The translations under genes were made by a program, and so were the position numbers. DNA of 64,000 bases, from NCBI GenBank assembly GCA_002343775.1, contig DDSH01000012.1, positions 186,001 to 250,000 of the forward strand. Reading direction: 5' to 3'. The notes beneath the pieces were generated by a model. The model had not been told where the DNA came from. It saw only the letters and a list, made by a program, of their open reading frames with translations, and searched no databases. The DNA is from Anaerolineales bacterium UBA2395 (lineage in GTDB: Bacteria > Chloroflexota > Anaerolineae > Anaerolineales > Villigracilaceae). Positions 26,709 to 35,034 of the stretch are shown piece by piece (position 1 is the stretch's first letter; each line of letters starts with the position of its first letter).

Positions 26709-26805
26709 GGTGTCCTTCCTGTTTGAAAAGATGTTTTACTACCATGTGGTGGAAATGGCAAAAAAAGCGTCTGACCCGTTGGTACTATCTGGACAGGAAT
26801 ACTCC

Positions 26806-26835
26806 TTGACTGCATTTCGCATCGCATGATAAACT
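26806..26835 (+). promoter_or_regulatory. Promoter of the GNAT-cluster leader
   Basis: TTGACT (26806-26811) is followed after 16-18 nt by TGATAAACT, giving a -10 of GATAAA or TAAACT. The transcript would begin near 26840, about 45 nt before a short upstream ORF. Confidence 0.6.
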
Positions 26836-26883
26836 CTCGCCAGCCTTGAAAAAGGAAATCCAAAAGAAAGGAGCGCACTACCC

Positions 26884-26967
26884 ATGATGATGAACAAGTT
26901 TTATGTAACCCTCTCTCTTGCAGGTATTGGTGTTTTTGATTCTCGTAGTGCGCCTGTTCGTCGTTAG
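26884..26967 (+). CDS. 27-residue leader peptide (uORF)
   Basis: A short ORF starting with three Met codons after AAAGGAGCGCACTACCC. The product reads MMMNKFYVTLSLAGIGVFDS and ends RSAPVRR. It is too hydrophobic-then-basic and too short for a normal enzyme. It is followed 21 nt later by a strong intrinsic terminator, a second hairpin and then the GNAT gene. This is the layout of translation-dependent attenuation, where a ribosome stalled on the leader changes whether the terminator forms. That it is translated is inferred from its ribosome binding site and position. Confidence 0.55.
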   Translation: MMMNKFYVTLSLAGIGVFDSRSAPVRR

Positions 26968-26988
26968 ACTCTTTCCTTGACAGTCTTG

Positions 26989-27026
26989 CGACCACGGCGC
27001 GCCAAGCCCCGTGGTCGTTTTCTTTT
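26989..27026 (+). terminator. First leader terminator
   Basis: CGACCACGG (26989-26997) pairs with CCGTGGTCG (27009-27017), followed by TTTTCTTTT. It lies between the uORF and the first GNAT gene. Confidence 0.85.
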
Positions 27027-27032
27027 ATCGCC

Positions 27033-27075
27033 AAAAGCGGTCACGGGTGAATCCCTGTGACCGCTTTTTGTTTTG
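27033..27075 (+). terminator. Second leader terminator
   Basis: AAAAGCGGTCACGGG (27033-27047) pairs with CCCTGTGACCGCTTTTT, followed by GTTTTG. It begins 7 nt after the first terminator and ends about 20 nt before the GNAT start, so readthrough of both is needed for expression from the upstream promoter. Confidence 0.8.
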
Positions 27076-27095
27076 ACGATGTAAACGAGGAAACC

Positions 27096-27680
27096 ATGTT
27101 AGACATACAAGCCCAGTTGTTCGAAGCGAAGGATGTGCGTTTTGGTCCCATCGACCATGAGACGCATCCTGAAATCGAATCCAGATGGACGCACGACGCC
27201 GAGTTCATGCGCCTGATGGAAATAAAACCTGTGCGCCCGCTTTCCCCGATGATGGTGAAGAAAAAGTACGAAGCCGTCGAAAAGGATATGGACGAGCAGA
27301 AGAACCTGTTCTATTTCACCATTCGCACCCGTGAAGATGACCGCTTTATCGGCAAGGCATTGATCGAGATGGTGGACTGGTCGAACGGCAATGGCTATCT
27401 CCAGATCGGCATCGGTGAGGCGGAGTTCCGCCGCATGGGGTACGGCTCGCAGGCATTGAACATGCTGCTGCGCTATGCCTTCGGCGAACTCAACCTGTAC
27501 CGTGTCACTGCGGTGGTGCCCGCCTACAACCAGGGCGCGATCCGTCTCTTCCAGAAGTTTGGCTTTGTGGAGGAAGTGCGCCGCCGCAAGGCATTGCACC
27601 GCGACGGCGAATTTTGGGACATCATCGGTTTCGGCTTGCTGAATGCCGAATGGCGCGAACAGTTCAACGGTCGAGGGTGA
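27096..27680 (+). CDS. GNAT acetyltransferase 1
   Basis: A 194-residue RimJ/RimL-like N-acetyltransferase. It has FGPIDHETHPEIESRW near the N-terminus, the acetyl-CoA motif IGEAEFRRMGYGSQAL at about residue 110 and NQGAIRLFQKFGFVEEVRRR in the C-terminal strand. ATG 27096 follows ACGAGGAAACC and excludes the in-frame extension through the terminator. It heads a run of acetyltransferase genes behind the attenuator-like leader. Substrate unknown; small-molecule or antibiotic acetylation is possible. Confidence 0.88.
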   Translation: MLDIQAQLFEAKDVRFGPIDHETHPEIESRWTHDAEFMRLMEIKPVRPLSPMMVKKKYEAVEKDMDEQKNLFYFTIRTREDDRFIGKALIEMVDWSNGNGYLQIGIGEAEFRRMGYGSQALNMLLRYAFGELNLYRVTAVVPAYNQGAIRLFQKFGFVEEVRRRKALHRDGEFWDIIGFGLLNAEWREQFNGRG

Positions 27681-27684
27681 AGCG

Positions 27685-28242
27685 ATGAAAGACATCTATT
27701 GCGGAACCCTCGTCCGCCTCGCGTCGTTCTCGCCGGAAGTCATGGCGAGGAACTTCCTCAAATGGGATCGTGACACGGAAATGCAGCGCCTTAGCGATGT
27801 TGTGCCGACACAGTTGTGGTCGGAGAAAAAGATCAAAGAATACGTTGAAGGTTGGAAGGAAAGTGAGACAAGTTACCGTTTTGCGATCTGCCCGCTTGAG
27901 GAGGAGAAGTTCATCGGCATGGTTTCGCTGTGGGTCAGTTCGTGGAACCATGGCGAGGCGTGGCTTGGAATTTACATCGGCGAGCGCGAGTATTGGGGCA
28001 AAGGCTACGGCACCGATGCCATGCGCCTGATCGTGCAGTATGGGTTTACCGAACTCAACCTGCGGCGTATTTCGCTGGGCTTGCACGCCTTCAATGAACG
28101 CGCGTTGAAGAGTTACCTCAAAGTTGGCTTTCAAATGGAAGGCTGCGAACGCGGAGGTTTTTTGCGAGACGGCGTCCGCTGTGACGATTATGTAATGGGG
28201 TTGCTGCGGGAAGATTGGATTGCCGCGCAAAGTGCGCGATGA
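27685..28242 (+). CDS. GNAT acetyltransferase 2
   Basis: A 185-residue acetyltransferase related to the upstream one, with the acetyl-CoA loop IGEREYWGKGYGTDAM at about residue 100 and NERALKSYLKVGFQMEGCERGG. ATG 27685 begins 4 nt after the previous stop, with GAGGGTGAAGCG as ribosome binding site inside the end of that gene. Co-translation is likely. Substrate not predictable. Confidence 0.88.
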   Translation: MKDIYCGTLVRLASFSPEVMARNFLKWDRDTEMQRLSDVVPTQLWSEKKIKEYVEGWKESETSYRFAICPLEEEKFIGMVSLWVSSWNHGEAWLGIYIGEREYWGKGYGTDAMRLIVQYGFTELNLRRISLGLHAFNERALKSYLKVGFQMEGCERGGFLRDGVRCDDYVMGLLREDWIAAQSAR

Positions 28243-28332
28243 AAGGCATTCTCCGTAGTGAGCAAGAACGCCTCTCTGCTGCCATCTTTCAAGAGACCGG
28301 CAACCTCTTCTCCACGTGGAGCAAGGAATTTG

Positions 28333-29325
28333 ATGATGAAAAAAGAAACGCTTCTTAATCTGGACCTGAAACTTCGCCCGGTCACCTGGGGTGACCTTCA
28401 GTCTGTGACCGATTTGATCTACGCCGTTTGCGAAGATGACGGCGATGTGACCGTTGCCACCTCGCTCGAGGAATTGGAAAAACAATGGCGGTCAGACGAG
28501 TTCAACCCCGAAACCGATGCCTTTGCGGTGGAAGCCCCGGACGGACGTGTCGTTGGCTATTCGGAACTCTACAATTACAAAGAACATGCAGACTTGGGGA
28601 TCGACGCGTATTTTCACCCGGATTTCAAACACATCGGTGGGATGCTGCTCGAACGCACGCTGGAACGCGCCCGCGCAGAGATTCCCCTTGCCGCGCCGGA
28701 TGTGCGGGTCTTTGTCCGCAGTACGACCGATGGCAAGGACACCTCTGGCAGGGCATTCCACACCCAGTTGGGATTTTCCCCCGTGCGGTATCACTGGCGC
28801 ATGGAGATCACGCTGAAGGAAGCGCCGTCAGCGGTAGCTTTCCCCAGTGGAGTGGAACTCCGTCCCTTTGACAGGGAAGCGCATGCCCGCCTCGTCTGGC
28901 AGGCGGAGAATGACTCCTTCAGCGAGCATTGGGGGATGCATCCCCGCGCCTTCGAGTTGTGGTCGAGCCGAAAACTGGAAATCTCCGATTTCGACCCGAC
29001 CTTGTGGCTGGTTGCCTGGGACGGCGATGAGATCGCAGGTTTTTCACAGAACCGTTTCCGCATGGGCATTGGCTGGGTGAATACACTGGGCGTCCGCAAG
29101 GCGTGGCGAAAAAATGGGCTTGGGTTGGCGCTATTGCAGCATTCATTTGGCGAATTCTACAGACGTGGAATGCCGACCATTGGGCTGGGCGTGGACGCAT
29201 CCAACGCTACCGGCGCGACCCGCCTCTATCAGCGGGCGGGGATGACCGTGGCGAGCGAGTTTGTCACCTTCGAGAAGGAACTGCGCCCGGGCAGGGAACT
29301 GGAGGATGCCAGCGAGCGGATGTAG
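28333..29325 (+). CDS. Tandem GNAT acetyltransferase
   Basis: A 330-residue protein with two GNAT domains. The N-terminal copy (about 10-165) has IDAYFHPDFKHIGGMLLE, with an atypical acetyl-CoA loop; the C-terminal copy (about 175-320) has the better-kept LGVRKAWRKNGLGLALLQ and NATGATRLYQRAGMTV. The first domain may be structural, as in other tandem GNATs. ATG 28333 is preferred because AAGGAATTTG lies directly upstream; GTG 28258 is an alternative without clear support. Confidence 0.82.
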   Translation: MMKKETLLNLDLKLRPVTWGDLQSVTDLIYAVCEDDGDVTVATSLEELEKQWRSDEFNPETDAFAVEAPDGRVVGYSELYNYKEHADLGIDAYFHPDFKHIGGMLLERTLERARAEIPLAAPDVRVFVRSTTDGKDTSGRAFHTQLGFSPVRYHWRMEITLKEAPSAVAFPSGVELRPFDREAHARLVWQAENDSFSEHWGMHPRAFELWSSRKLEISDFDPTLWLVAWDGDEIAGFSQNRFRMGIGWVNTLGVRKAWRKNGLGLALLQHSFGEFYRRGMPTIGLGVDASNATGATRLYQRAGMTVASEFVTFEKELRPGRELEDASERM

Positions 29326-29441
29326 GCTGAAAATCCAAATATTTGCGGGAATCCACCCCAAAATTTCCCAAAATCCGATTCGCAGCGCGGAAAAATTCGG
29401 GGTAGAATCAATTGTATAGTTGAACTAAGAAAGGGATTCCT

Positions 29442-29900
29442 ATGATGAATTTGCGATGCCTGTATTGCCAAACCCCATTTACCTTGGGACGTCCGGAAAT
29501 GCTTACGGCGCTCGTTATAATGAACGAGAAGAATCAGAACCATTATGATGCACACTGCCCGCGCTGCCGCCGCGCCAACTCCATTTCGCGCCAGCGGATG
29601 GAACTCTTCTTCCCGAATTGGAAGGAAGCCGCCAAACAGCAGGCTTCCATGCCTGCCGCCCCCGCCGCAGACCTGCTCCCGGCAACCGCATCTCTCAAGA
29701 CGGAGCCCCTGTCCAAGTCTGTCAAGGCTGCAACCTTGAAAGCAGCCGCCACCAAGAAAAACGCCGCTGCATCTGCCAAGCCGTCGGCTTCCAAGCGACA
29801 ACGCGCCTCCAAGCCGGAGTCTGCCAAGAAGACCACCCCGTCCAAGGCTTCACCTTCCAAGACGAACAAGACCTCTTCGAAGGATAAGAAAAAGAAGTAA
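29442..29900 (+). CDS. Zinc-ribbon protein with Lys/Ala/Ser-rich tail
   Basis: A 152-residue hypothetical protein. The first 45 residues carry CLYC and CPRC, a probable zinc ribbon, followed by QRMELFF. From about residue 65 on the sequence is low-complexity, rich in Ala, Ser, Lys and Thr, and strongly basic, similar in style to histone H1-like tails. It could bind nucleic acid. AAAGGGATTCCT precedes the ATG and an intrinsic terminator follows. Not a recognised family. Confidence 0.6.
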   Translation: MMNLRCLYCQTPFTLGRPEMLTALVIMNEKNQNHYDAHCPRCRRANSISRQRMELFFPNWKEAAKQQASMPAAPAADLLPATASLKTEPLSKSVKAATLKAAATKKNAAASAKPSASKRQRASKPESAKKTTPSKASPSKTNKTSSKDKKKK

Positions 29901-29922
29901 CGGACGAACCCCGGAACCCCGA

Positions 29923-29956
29923 CCCGCAGGTGTGCTCGCACCCTGCGGGCTTTTTT
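29923..29956 (+). terminator. Intrinsic terminator after the zinc-ribbon gene
   Basis: CCCGCAGG and CCTGCGGG pair with additional GTG/CAC closure, followed by CTTTTTT. Confidence 0.88.
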
Positions 29957-29977
29957 ATGAAAAAAAGGAAATCATTC

Positions 29978-30580
29978 ATGACCATTCGCGCAATATTCTT
30001 CGATTATGGTGGTGTGATCCAGCGCACCGAGTTTCAGGCACCACGGCAGCACCTTGCCGAACGGTTCAGCATGGATTACGACGATATCGACAAGCTGGTG
30101 TTTGGCGGCGAATCGGCGCAGCGTGCCTCGGTGGGTGAGATCAGGGAGGATGCCCACTGGTCGCAGGTGTTGAAGCGGCTCAAACAACCCGAATCCGAGT
30201 TGCAAACCATCAAGGACGAATTCTTCGGCGGCGATGTTGTTGACCACGAATTGGTTGAATTCATCCGTTCGCTGCGCCGAAGATTCCATGTGGGGCTGAT
30301 CTCGAATGCGTGGGACGGCATGCGTCCGCATCTCGAACGCACCGGGCTGATCGAACTATTTGAAACGGTTATCATCTCGGCGGAAGTCGGGGTGATGAAG
30401 CCTGAGGCGAAGATCTATCATCTGGCGTTGGAACAGGCTCAGGTCGAGGCAGGGGAGGCGGTCTTCGTCGATGATATGCCCGCCAACATTGCAGCCTGTG
30501 AGTCCATCGGCATGAAGGGTGTCTTGTTCAAGGATCCGCGTGTGGCGATGGAAGCATTGAAGAAACTTTTGAAAGTGTAG
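29978..30580 (+). CDS. HAD-superfamily hydrolase
   Basis: A 200-residue HAD-IA phosphatase-type protein. Motif I is FFDYGGVI with the nucleophile Asp at about residue 9, motif II LISNAWD, motif III Lys in VMKPEAKIY and motif IV FVDDMPANI. The helical cap is short. ATG 29978 follows AAAGGAAATCATTC. It is 3 nt upstream of the next GNAT gene, indicating co-expression. Substrate unknown. Confidence 0.88.
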   Translation: MTIRAIFFDYGGVIQRTEFQAPRQHLAERFSMDYDDIDKLVFGGESAQRASVGEIREDAHWSQVLKRLKQPESELQTIKDEFFGGDVVDHELVEFIRSLRRRFHVGLISNAWDGMRPHLERTGLIELFETVIISAEVGVMKPEAKIYHLALEQAQVEAGEAVFVDDMPANIAACESIGMKGVLFKDPRVAMEALKKLLKV

Positions 30581-30583
30581 ATC

Positions 30584-31924
30584 ATGAAAACAAAAACTGA
30601 AACGTTCATCCGTGACCTCGGTGACGGATTGATTTTGCGCCGCGCTTCGGTGGAGGATGCCGACGCGCTTGCGACCATGAACAGCATAATGCACAGTGAC
30701 GACGGTCCCGAGAAACCCAATGAACGCATCGGTGCCTGGACCCGTGACCTGATCGCCAAACCGCACCCAACTCTCGCGGTGAACGATTTCACCATCGTCG
30801 AAGAGTCGGCAACCGGTCGCATCGTTTCAACGTTGTGTTTGATCCCCCAAACGTGGACATATGAAGGTGTTGAGTTTGGCGTGGGACGACCCGAGTTGGT
30901 GAGCACCCTGCCCGAATTTCGCAAACGCGGACTGGTTCGCATTCAAATGGATGAAGTCCACAAGTGGGGCGAGGAACGCGGTCATCTTGTGCAGATCATC
31001 ACCGGCATTCCGTATTTCTATCGTCAATTTGGCTATGACATGGCATTGAACCTTGCCGGGCGGCGTTACGGTTTCGAGCCGCATGTGCCTGCGTTGAAAT
31101 CTGGCGAGACGGAAAAGTATGTGCTTCGTCCCGCCTGTGAAGCGGATATTGATTTTATTTTGAGCGTTTACGAAGCGAATGAAAAACTCTATGCCATTTC
31201 GTGCAAGCGTACGCCGGAAAACATCCGCTATGAAATGAGCGGGCAAAGCCCTGACAATATCAACCATTTCGACATGGTGATGATCGAAGATGCCGGCGGG
31301 AAGCCGCTGGGGTTCTTCCAACATGCCACAGAATTGTGGTTCGGTGGTTTGTATTGCGTTTATTTCGGGCTGGAGAAAGGCGTCTCCTGGTTGGATGTCT
31401 CGCCTGCAGTAGCACGCTATCTCTGGAAGAAAGGCGGCGAGTATGCCGAACGTGACACGCAGACGCGCAGCGCGTTTGGGTTCAGCCTCGGGGAATGGCA
31501 TCCCGTCTATGAGGCGATGGACGATAAACTCCCATCAGCCCGTAAGCCGTATGCCTATTACATCCGCGTGCCGGATCTGCCTGCTTTCCTGAATCATGTC
31601 AAACTTGCGTTGGAGAAGCGCTTGGCGGACTCCGTTGCGGCGGGGCACACAGGCGAGTTGAAACTCAGTTTCTACCGTGAAGGTCTGAAATTGGTCTTCG
31701 AGCGCGGACGTATCACTTCCGTTGAGCCGATGAAGGTCGCTTCTGGAACGGAAACCGATGCCAGTTTCCCTGACCTGACGTTTCTGCATCTCGTTTTCGG
31801 TCATCGCAGTTTGGATGAATTACGTCATGCATTCACGGATTGTTATTTTGAGAACAATACGGCGCGTGTGTTGCTGAACGCACTCTTCCCCAAGCGCCTT
31901 TCGGATGTGTATTCGGTCTATTAG
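30584..31924 (+). CDS. Large GNAT protein, possibly Eis-like
   Basis: A 446-residue protein with an N-terminal GNAT domain (LILRRASVEDADALATMN; VSTLPEFRKRGLVRIQM as the acetyl-CoA loop at about residue 110), a second GNAT-like region starting at YVLRPACEADIDFILSVYE (about 180) and a C-terminal region of about 100 residues. Two GNAT-like units plus a C-terminal domain resemble the Eis group of acetyltransferases, some of which modify aminoglycosides, but the match is by eye and uncertain. Closed by a hairpin. Confidence 0.7.
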   Translation: MKTKTETFIRDLGDGLILRRASVEDADALATMNSIMHSDDGPEKPNERIGAWTRDLIAKPHPTLAVNDFTIVEESATGRIVSTLCLIPQTWTYEGVEFGVGRPELVSTLPEFRKRGLVRIQMDEVHKWGEERGHLVQIITGIPYFYRQFGYDMALNLAGRRYGFEPHVPALKSGETEKYVLRPACEADIDFILSVYEANEKLYAISCKRTPENIRYEMSGQSPDNINHFDMVMIEDAGGKPLGFFQHATELWFGGLYCVYFGLEKGVSWLDVSPAVARYLWKKGGEYAERDTQTRSAFGFSLGEWHPVYEAMDDKLPSARKPYAYYIRVPDLPAFLNHVKLALEKRLADSVAAGHTGELKLSFYREGLKLVFERGRITSVEPMKVASGTETDASFPDLTFLHLVFGHRSLDELRHAFTDCYFENNTARVLLNALFPKRLSDVYSVY

Positions 31925-31938
31925 ACCATTTTATACGG

Positions 31939-31980
31939 GTGACCCATCCCGCTGCGCTGACGGGGTGGGTCACTTTGTTT
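31939..31980 (+). terminator. Terminator after the GNAT cluster
   Basis: GTGACCCATCCCG and CGGGGTGGGTCAC form a long GC-rich stem around CTGCGCTGA, followed by TTTGTTTG. Confidence 0.75.
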
Positions 31981-32059
31981 GTACGAACCGCTGTCGGGTG
32001 GAAAGAAGCGGGGTTTCCTTCAAATGACTCTCCCATAACAAGAGTGCAAAGAGGTTTAA

Positions 32060-32089
32060 TTGACGCATGTCTGACTTTGCATGTATAAT
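32060..32089 (+). promoter_or_regulatory. Promoter of the DUF4388-to-kinase gene run
   Basis: TTGACG (32060-32065) and TATAAT (32084-32089) are separated by 18 nt. The predicted start near 32096 gives a leader of about 33 nt with a Shine-Dalgarno-like AGAGG before ATG 32129. Confidence 0.75.
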
Positions 32090-32128
32090 CTTCGGGACTA
32101 TCCCTCGTTGACGGGAAGTAGAGGCACA

Positions 32129-32935
32129 ATGGCTCTGCGTGGCAATTTACGCGATTTTACGATTACTCAATTATTAAACCTGATCAATCTGGCGAGCAAA
32201 ACGGGCACACTGGTCGTGGATGGATCTTCTGAACAGGCTTATGTTTCCTTCCGTGAAGGAAAATTGGCATATGTCCGCATTGGGAAGGATGATGGCAGCC
32301 TTGCCGCGGTTCTTTACAAGGCGAGCAAGATCAATGCGAACCAGTATCGTGCCATTGCCGACCGTGCCGGTCAAATGACAGACAAGGAACTGGGGCTGTT
32401 ATTGATCAACGCCGGGTACGTCACCCAGGAAGACATCCTGATGAATTTGCAGGTGTACTTCACCGATCTGGTGCGCAAGTTGTTCACCTGGGTGGAGGGG
32501 ATCTTCCGTTTCGAAAATGACATAATGCCGCCGGAAGACCGCATCAATGTGCGAATGGATCTTGAGAATATCATCATCGAAGGCTCGCGCCAGCTGCGTG
32601 AGCTGGAGCAGCTGCAGGATGAAATTCCCAGCCTCGATATGGCGCTTAAATTCACTGAACGCCCGCTGACCAACATCAACCTGAGCGTGGATGAGTGGAA
32701 GGTGGTCAAATTCGTCGATCCGAAGAATACCATGCGTCAGATCGCGAAAACGAACAAACTGACCGAGATCGAAGTCCGCCGGGTTGTGTACGGGCTTTTG
32801 CAAGCCGGGCTGGTGGAGTTGGTGCGCCCAGCCAATGTGCCTGTGCAGCAGAGCGTGAAAACGTTCCCCACACAGGACAAGGAAGAACAGAAATCATTGA
32901 TCAACAAACTGATCGGCCGCATTCGTCAGCTTTAA
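32129..32935 (+). CDS. DUF4388 (PATAN-like) signalling protein
   Basis: A 268-residue protein beginning with a DUF4388 domain: MALRGNLRDFTITQLLNLI, TGTLVV and AYVSFREGKLAYVRIG are the typical strands and turns. The C-terminal part (about 195-245) looks like a winged helix, with MRQIAKTNKLTEIEVRRVVYGLLQAGLVELV. Such proteins often accompany small GTPases and two-component genes. ATG 32129 is chosen at the conserved start. It leads the operon and lies 30 nt upstream of the GTPase gene. Confidence 0.8.
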   Translation: MALRGNLRDFTITQLLNLINLASKTGTLVVDGSSEQAYVSFREGKLAYVRIGKDDGSLAAVLYKASKINANQYRAIADRAGQMTDKELGLLLINAGYVTQEDILMNLQVYFTDLVRKLFTWVEGIFRFENDIMPPEDRINVRMDLENIIIEGSRQLRELEQLQDEIPSLDMALKFTERPLTNINLSVDEWKVVKFVDPKNTMRQIAKTNKLTEIEVRRVVYGLLQAGLVELVRPANVPVQQSVKTFPTQDKEEQKSLINKLIGRIRQL

Positions 32936-32965
32936 TTTTTTTGCGGGTCCGAAAGGATAGGAATT

Positions 32966-33505
32966 ATGCAAACGGTCAAAATGGTAGTGACAGGTCCATT
33001 CAGCGCTGGCAAGACCCAGTTCATTCAGTCTGTCAGCGAGATCGACGTGGTCGCCACGGAACGCAGGATCTCCTCCGATGAGGAGCGCACGGTCAAAAAT
33101 TCGACCACGGTTGCGATGGATTTCGGTCGCATCACGGTGGATGAAGACCTGGTCCTCTATCTGTTCGGCACGCCGGGACAGAAACGCTTCGACTTCATGT
33201 GGGAGATTCTCTCCGAAGGGATGCTGGGATTCATCGTAATGGTGGATAGCACCCGCCCCGAGACCTTCCGTGAAGCCCGCTCCATTTTGGAAACCTTCCG
33301 CGCCTACGCGCCGACGCCATACGTTGTGGCTGCCAACAAGCAGGATATGGATGATGCATGGGACCTGGAGGATATGGGTCATGCGCTCCGCCTGGACAAA
33401 ACTACAAAACTGCTGCCCTGTGTGGCAACGGACCGCAATTCCGTCAAGACGATCCTGCTTGAATTGTTGTACAGCATTCTTCAGGAGATGGAGTCTGGGA
33501 AATAG
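32966..33505 (+). CDS. Small Ras/MglA-like GTPase
   Basis: A 179-residue GTP-binding switch protein. G1 is GPFSAGKT at 10-17, the switch I Thr is in STTVAMDFG (about 47-54), G3 is GTPGQ at 68-72, G4 is NKQD at 124-127 and a G5-like CVATDRNS follows. The DFG and GTPG wording fits the bacterial MglA/Rab-like group found with roadblock or DUF4388 partners. GAAAGGATAGGAATT precedes the ATG. No roadblock or GAP gene is adjacent, so the DUF4388 protein is a candidate partner. Confidence 0.88.
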   Translation: MQTVKMVVTGPFSAGKTQFIQSVSEIDVVATERRISSDEERTVKNSTTVAMDFGRITVDEDLVLYLFGTPGQKRFDFMWEILSEGMLGFIVMVDSTRPETFREARSILETFRAYAPTPYVVAANKQDMDDAWDLEDMGHALRLDKTTKLLPCVATDRNSVKTILLELLYSILQEMESGK

Positions 33506-33525
33506 CGGCGGGATGATCATTTGCT

Positions 33526-34326
33526 GTGTCGTCGATTACCACTGATCAAGGCATCGTTCATTATGAAGTCTACGGGCGCGGGCGCCCGGTCATTTTGTTG
33601 CATGGCTGGCTTGGGTCTTGGGGGTTATGGCAGGAAACCATGGCATACCTTGGCGCGTTCTACCGTACCTACGCGCTGGATTTTTGGGGCTTTGGAGAAT
33701 CCGGCAAGAAGCGTGAAACCTACGCCGTTTCCGATTTTGTAGACCTCGTTAATCAATTCATGGACCAGCTGGGCATTGTCCATGCGCCGCTGGTCGGTCA
33801 CAGCATGGGCGGCACGGTCAGCCTGTCGGTTGCCATTAAGTACCCGGAACGCGTGAGCAAGGTGGTCGTGGTCGGTTCGCCGATGGTGGGATCGTCGCTT
33901 GCGCCGCTGCTTAAGCTGGCGGGGCAACGACCCATCGCGTTCATGTTGTTTAACATGATGGGTCCCTTTCGCGCCTTCATGAAATATTATTATTCCCGCC
34001 TCATTTGCAGTGACCCGCGCTTCCCGGATATGATGGATCACGACCTTTCCCGCACGACGGTTGAATCATTCCTGCGTTCCATCGCATCGCTTCGCCGCAC
34101 CGACCTGACGCCGATGCTCCCGCAGATCCGCGTCCCATCGATGGGCATGTACGGCGACAAGGACCTGATCGTCCACCCGAAGCAGTGGCAGCCGATGCAG
34201 ACAGGGATTTCCCACGCGGTTATCGAGCGCTTCCCGGACTGTGGACATTTTCCCATGCTTGAAGAACCGACCCGCTTCAGCCAGACCTTGAAAAAATTCC
34301 TCGACGACGACTATCCCAACCCATGA
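33526..34326 (+). CDS. Alpha/beta hydrolase, Ser nucleophile
   Basis: A 266-residue hydrolase. The oxyanion-hole segment LLHGWLGSWGLW is at 25-36, the nucleophile elbow GHSMGG puts Ser at 93, the acid is in GDKDLIV and His in CGHFPM near the end. It is a close relative of the hydrolase at 46135, but that protein has Asp at residue 93. The start is GTG 33526. It overlaps the V4R gene by 4 nt, so the two are co-translated. Substrate unknown; esters or acyl-thioesters are possible. Confidence 0.85.
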   Translation: MSSITTDQGIVHYEVYGRGRPVILLHGWLGSWGLWQETMAYLGAFYRTYALDFWGFGESGKKRETYAVSDFVDLVNQFMDQLGIVHAPLVGHSMGGTVSLSVAIKYPERVSKVVVVGSPMVGSSLAPLLKLAGQRPIAFMLFNMMGPFRAFMKYYYSRLICSDPRFPDMMDHDLSRTTVESFLRSIASLRRTDLTPMLPQIRVPSMGMYGDKDLIVHPKQWQPMQTGISHAVIERFPDCGHFPMLEEPTRFSQTLKKFLDDDYPNP

Positions 34327-34946
34327 ACAACGACGCGTTCTTCTATCCACAAAAAATGGGGAGGATCATTCTCCTGGGCATGGAGGAAGTGGTTGGTAAA
34401 AGCGGGCTGAATGCCGTCCTTCGCCTCGCCAAGTTCGACGATCTTATTGAAAATTATCCGCGTTCCTCCGCCGAGCGGACGTTTCCTTTCGAGACGGTGA
34501 GCCTTCTCCCGCAGACGTTGGAACAGGTTTACGGTCCGCGTGGGGGGCGGGGCTTGGCGCTACGTAGTGGGCGGGCTTGCTTCAAGTATGGTTTGAAGGA
34601 ATACGGGTCCATGCTGGGCATCACAGAAATGGCATTCCGGCTTCTGCCTCTACCCACCAAGATACGTGTCGGTGCAAAGAGTTTTGCCGACTTGTTCAAC
34701 CGCCACACCGACCAAAAAGTGCGACTGGAAGAGACCGAGACGAAAATTCTCTGGCATATTGAGCGCTGCCCGCTGTGCTGGGAGCGGACGGAGCAGGAGC
34801 CGGTCTGTCATTTGGCGGTGGGTTTATTGCAGGAAGCCCTGTATTGGGTGAGTGGGGGGAAGGTCTTTAATGTAGTGGAGACTGCCTGCGCCGCCAAAGG
34901 TGATCCAGTATGCACAATTACCATCGACAAAACGCCGCTTTCCTAG
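34323..34946 (+). CDS. V4R-domain protein
   Basis: A 207-residue protein with a C-terminal 4-vinyl-reductase/hydrocarbon-binding (V4R) domain. The signature segment is GLLQEALYWVSGGKVFNVVETACAAKGDPVC, with further Cys in ERCPLCWER and EPVCHLAVG that may bind metal. V4R domains sense or carry small hydrophobic ligands. The N-terminal half resembles the heme-NO-binding/V4R helical region. Its overlap with the hydrolase gene and closeness to the acyl reductase suggest a lipid-related ligand, which is inference. Confidence 0.75.
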   Translation: MNNDAFFYPQKMGRIILLGMEEVVGKSGLNAVLRLAKFDDLIENYPRSSAERTFPFETVSLLPQTLEQVYGPRGGRGLALRSGRACFKYGLKEYGSMLGITEMAFRLLPLPTKIRVGAKSFADLFNRHTDQKVRLEETETKILWHIERCPLCWERTEQEPVCHLAVGLLQEALYWVSGGKVFNVVETACAAKGDPVCTITIDKTPLS

Positions 34947-35021
34947 GCTTGCCCGCCTTCCGGCAGGGGTGATTAACAATTTTGTTTTGTTATGTGCCGT
35001 GTTTTATCCCATGCTTTGATT

Positions 35022-35027
35022 TATAAT
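35022..35027 (+). promoter_or_regulatory. -10 box for leaderless transcript of 35035 gene
   Basis: TATAAT is followed by 7 nt and ATG at 35035. It gives an internal promoter for the second half of the operon. Confidence 0.6.
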
Positions 35028-35034
35028 CCTGAAT

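Noticed and set aside
27033..27075. CRP-type palindrome (GGTCAC...GTGACC) before the GNAT genes
   Set aside because: The half-sites are in the opposite orientation to GTGA-N6-TCAC, the arms extend into A- and T-runs, and the element is better explained as an intrinsic terminator.
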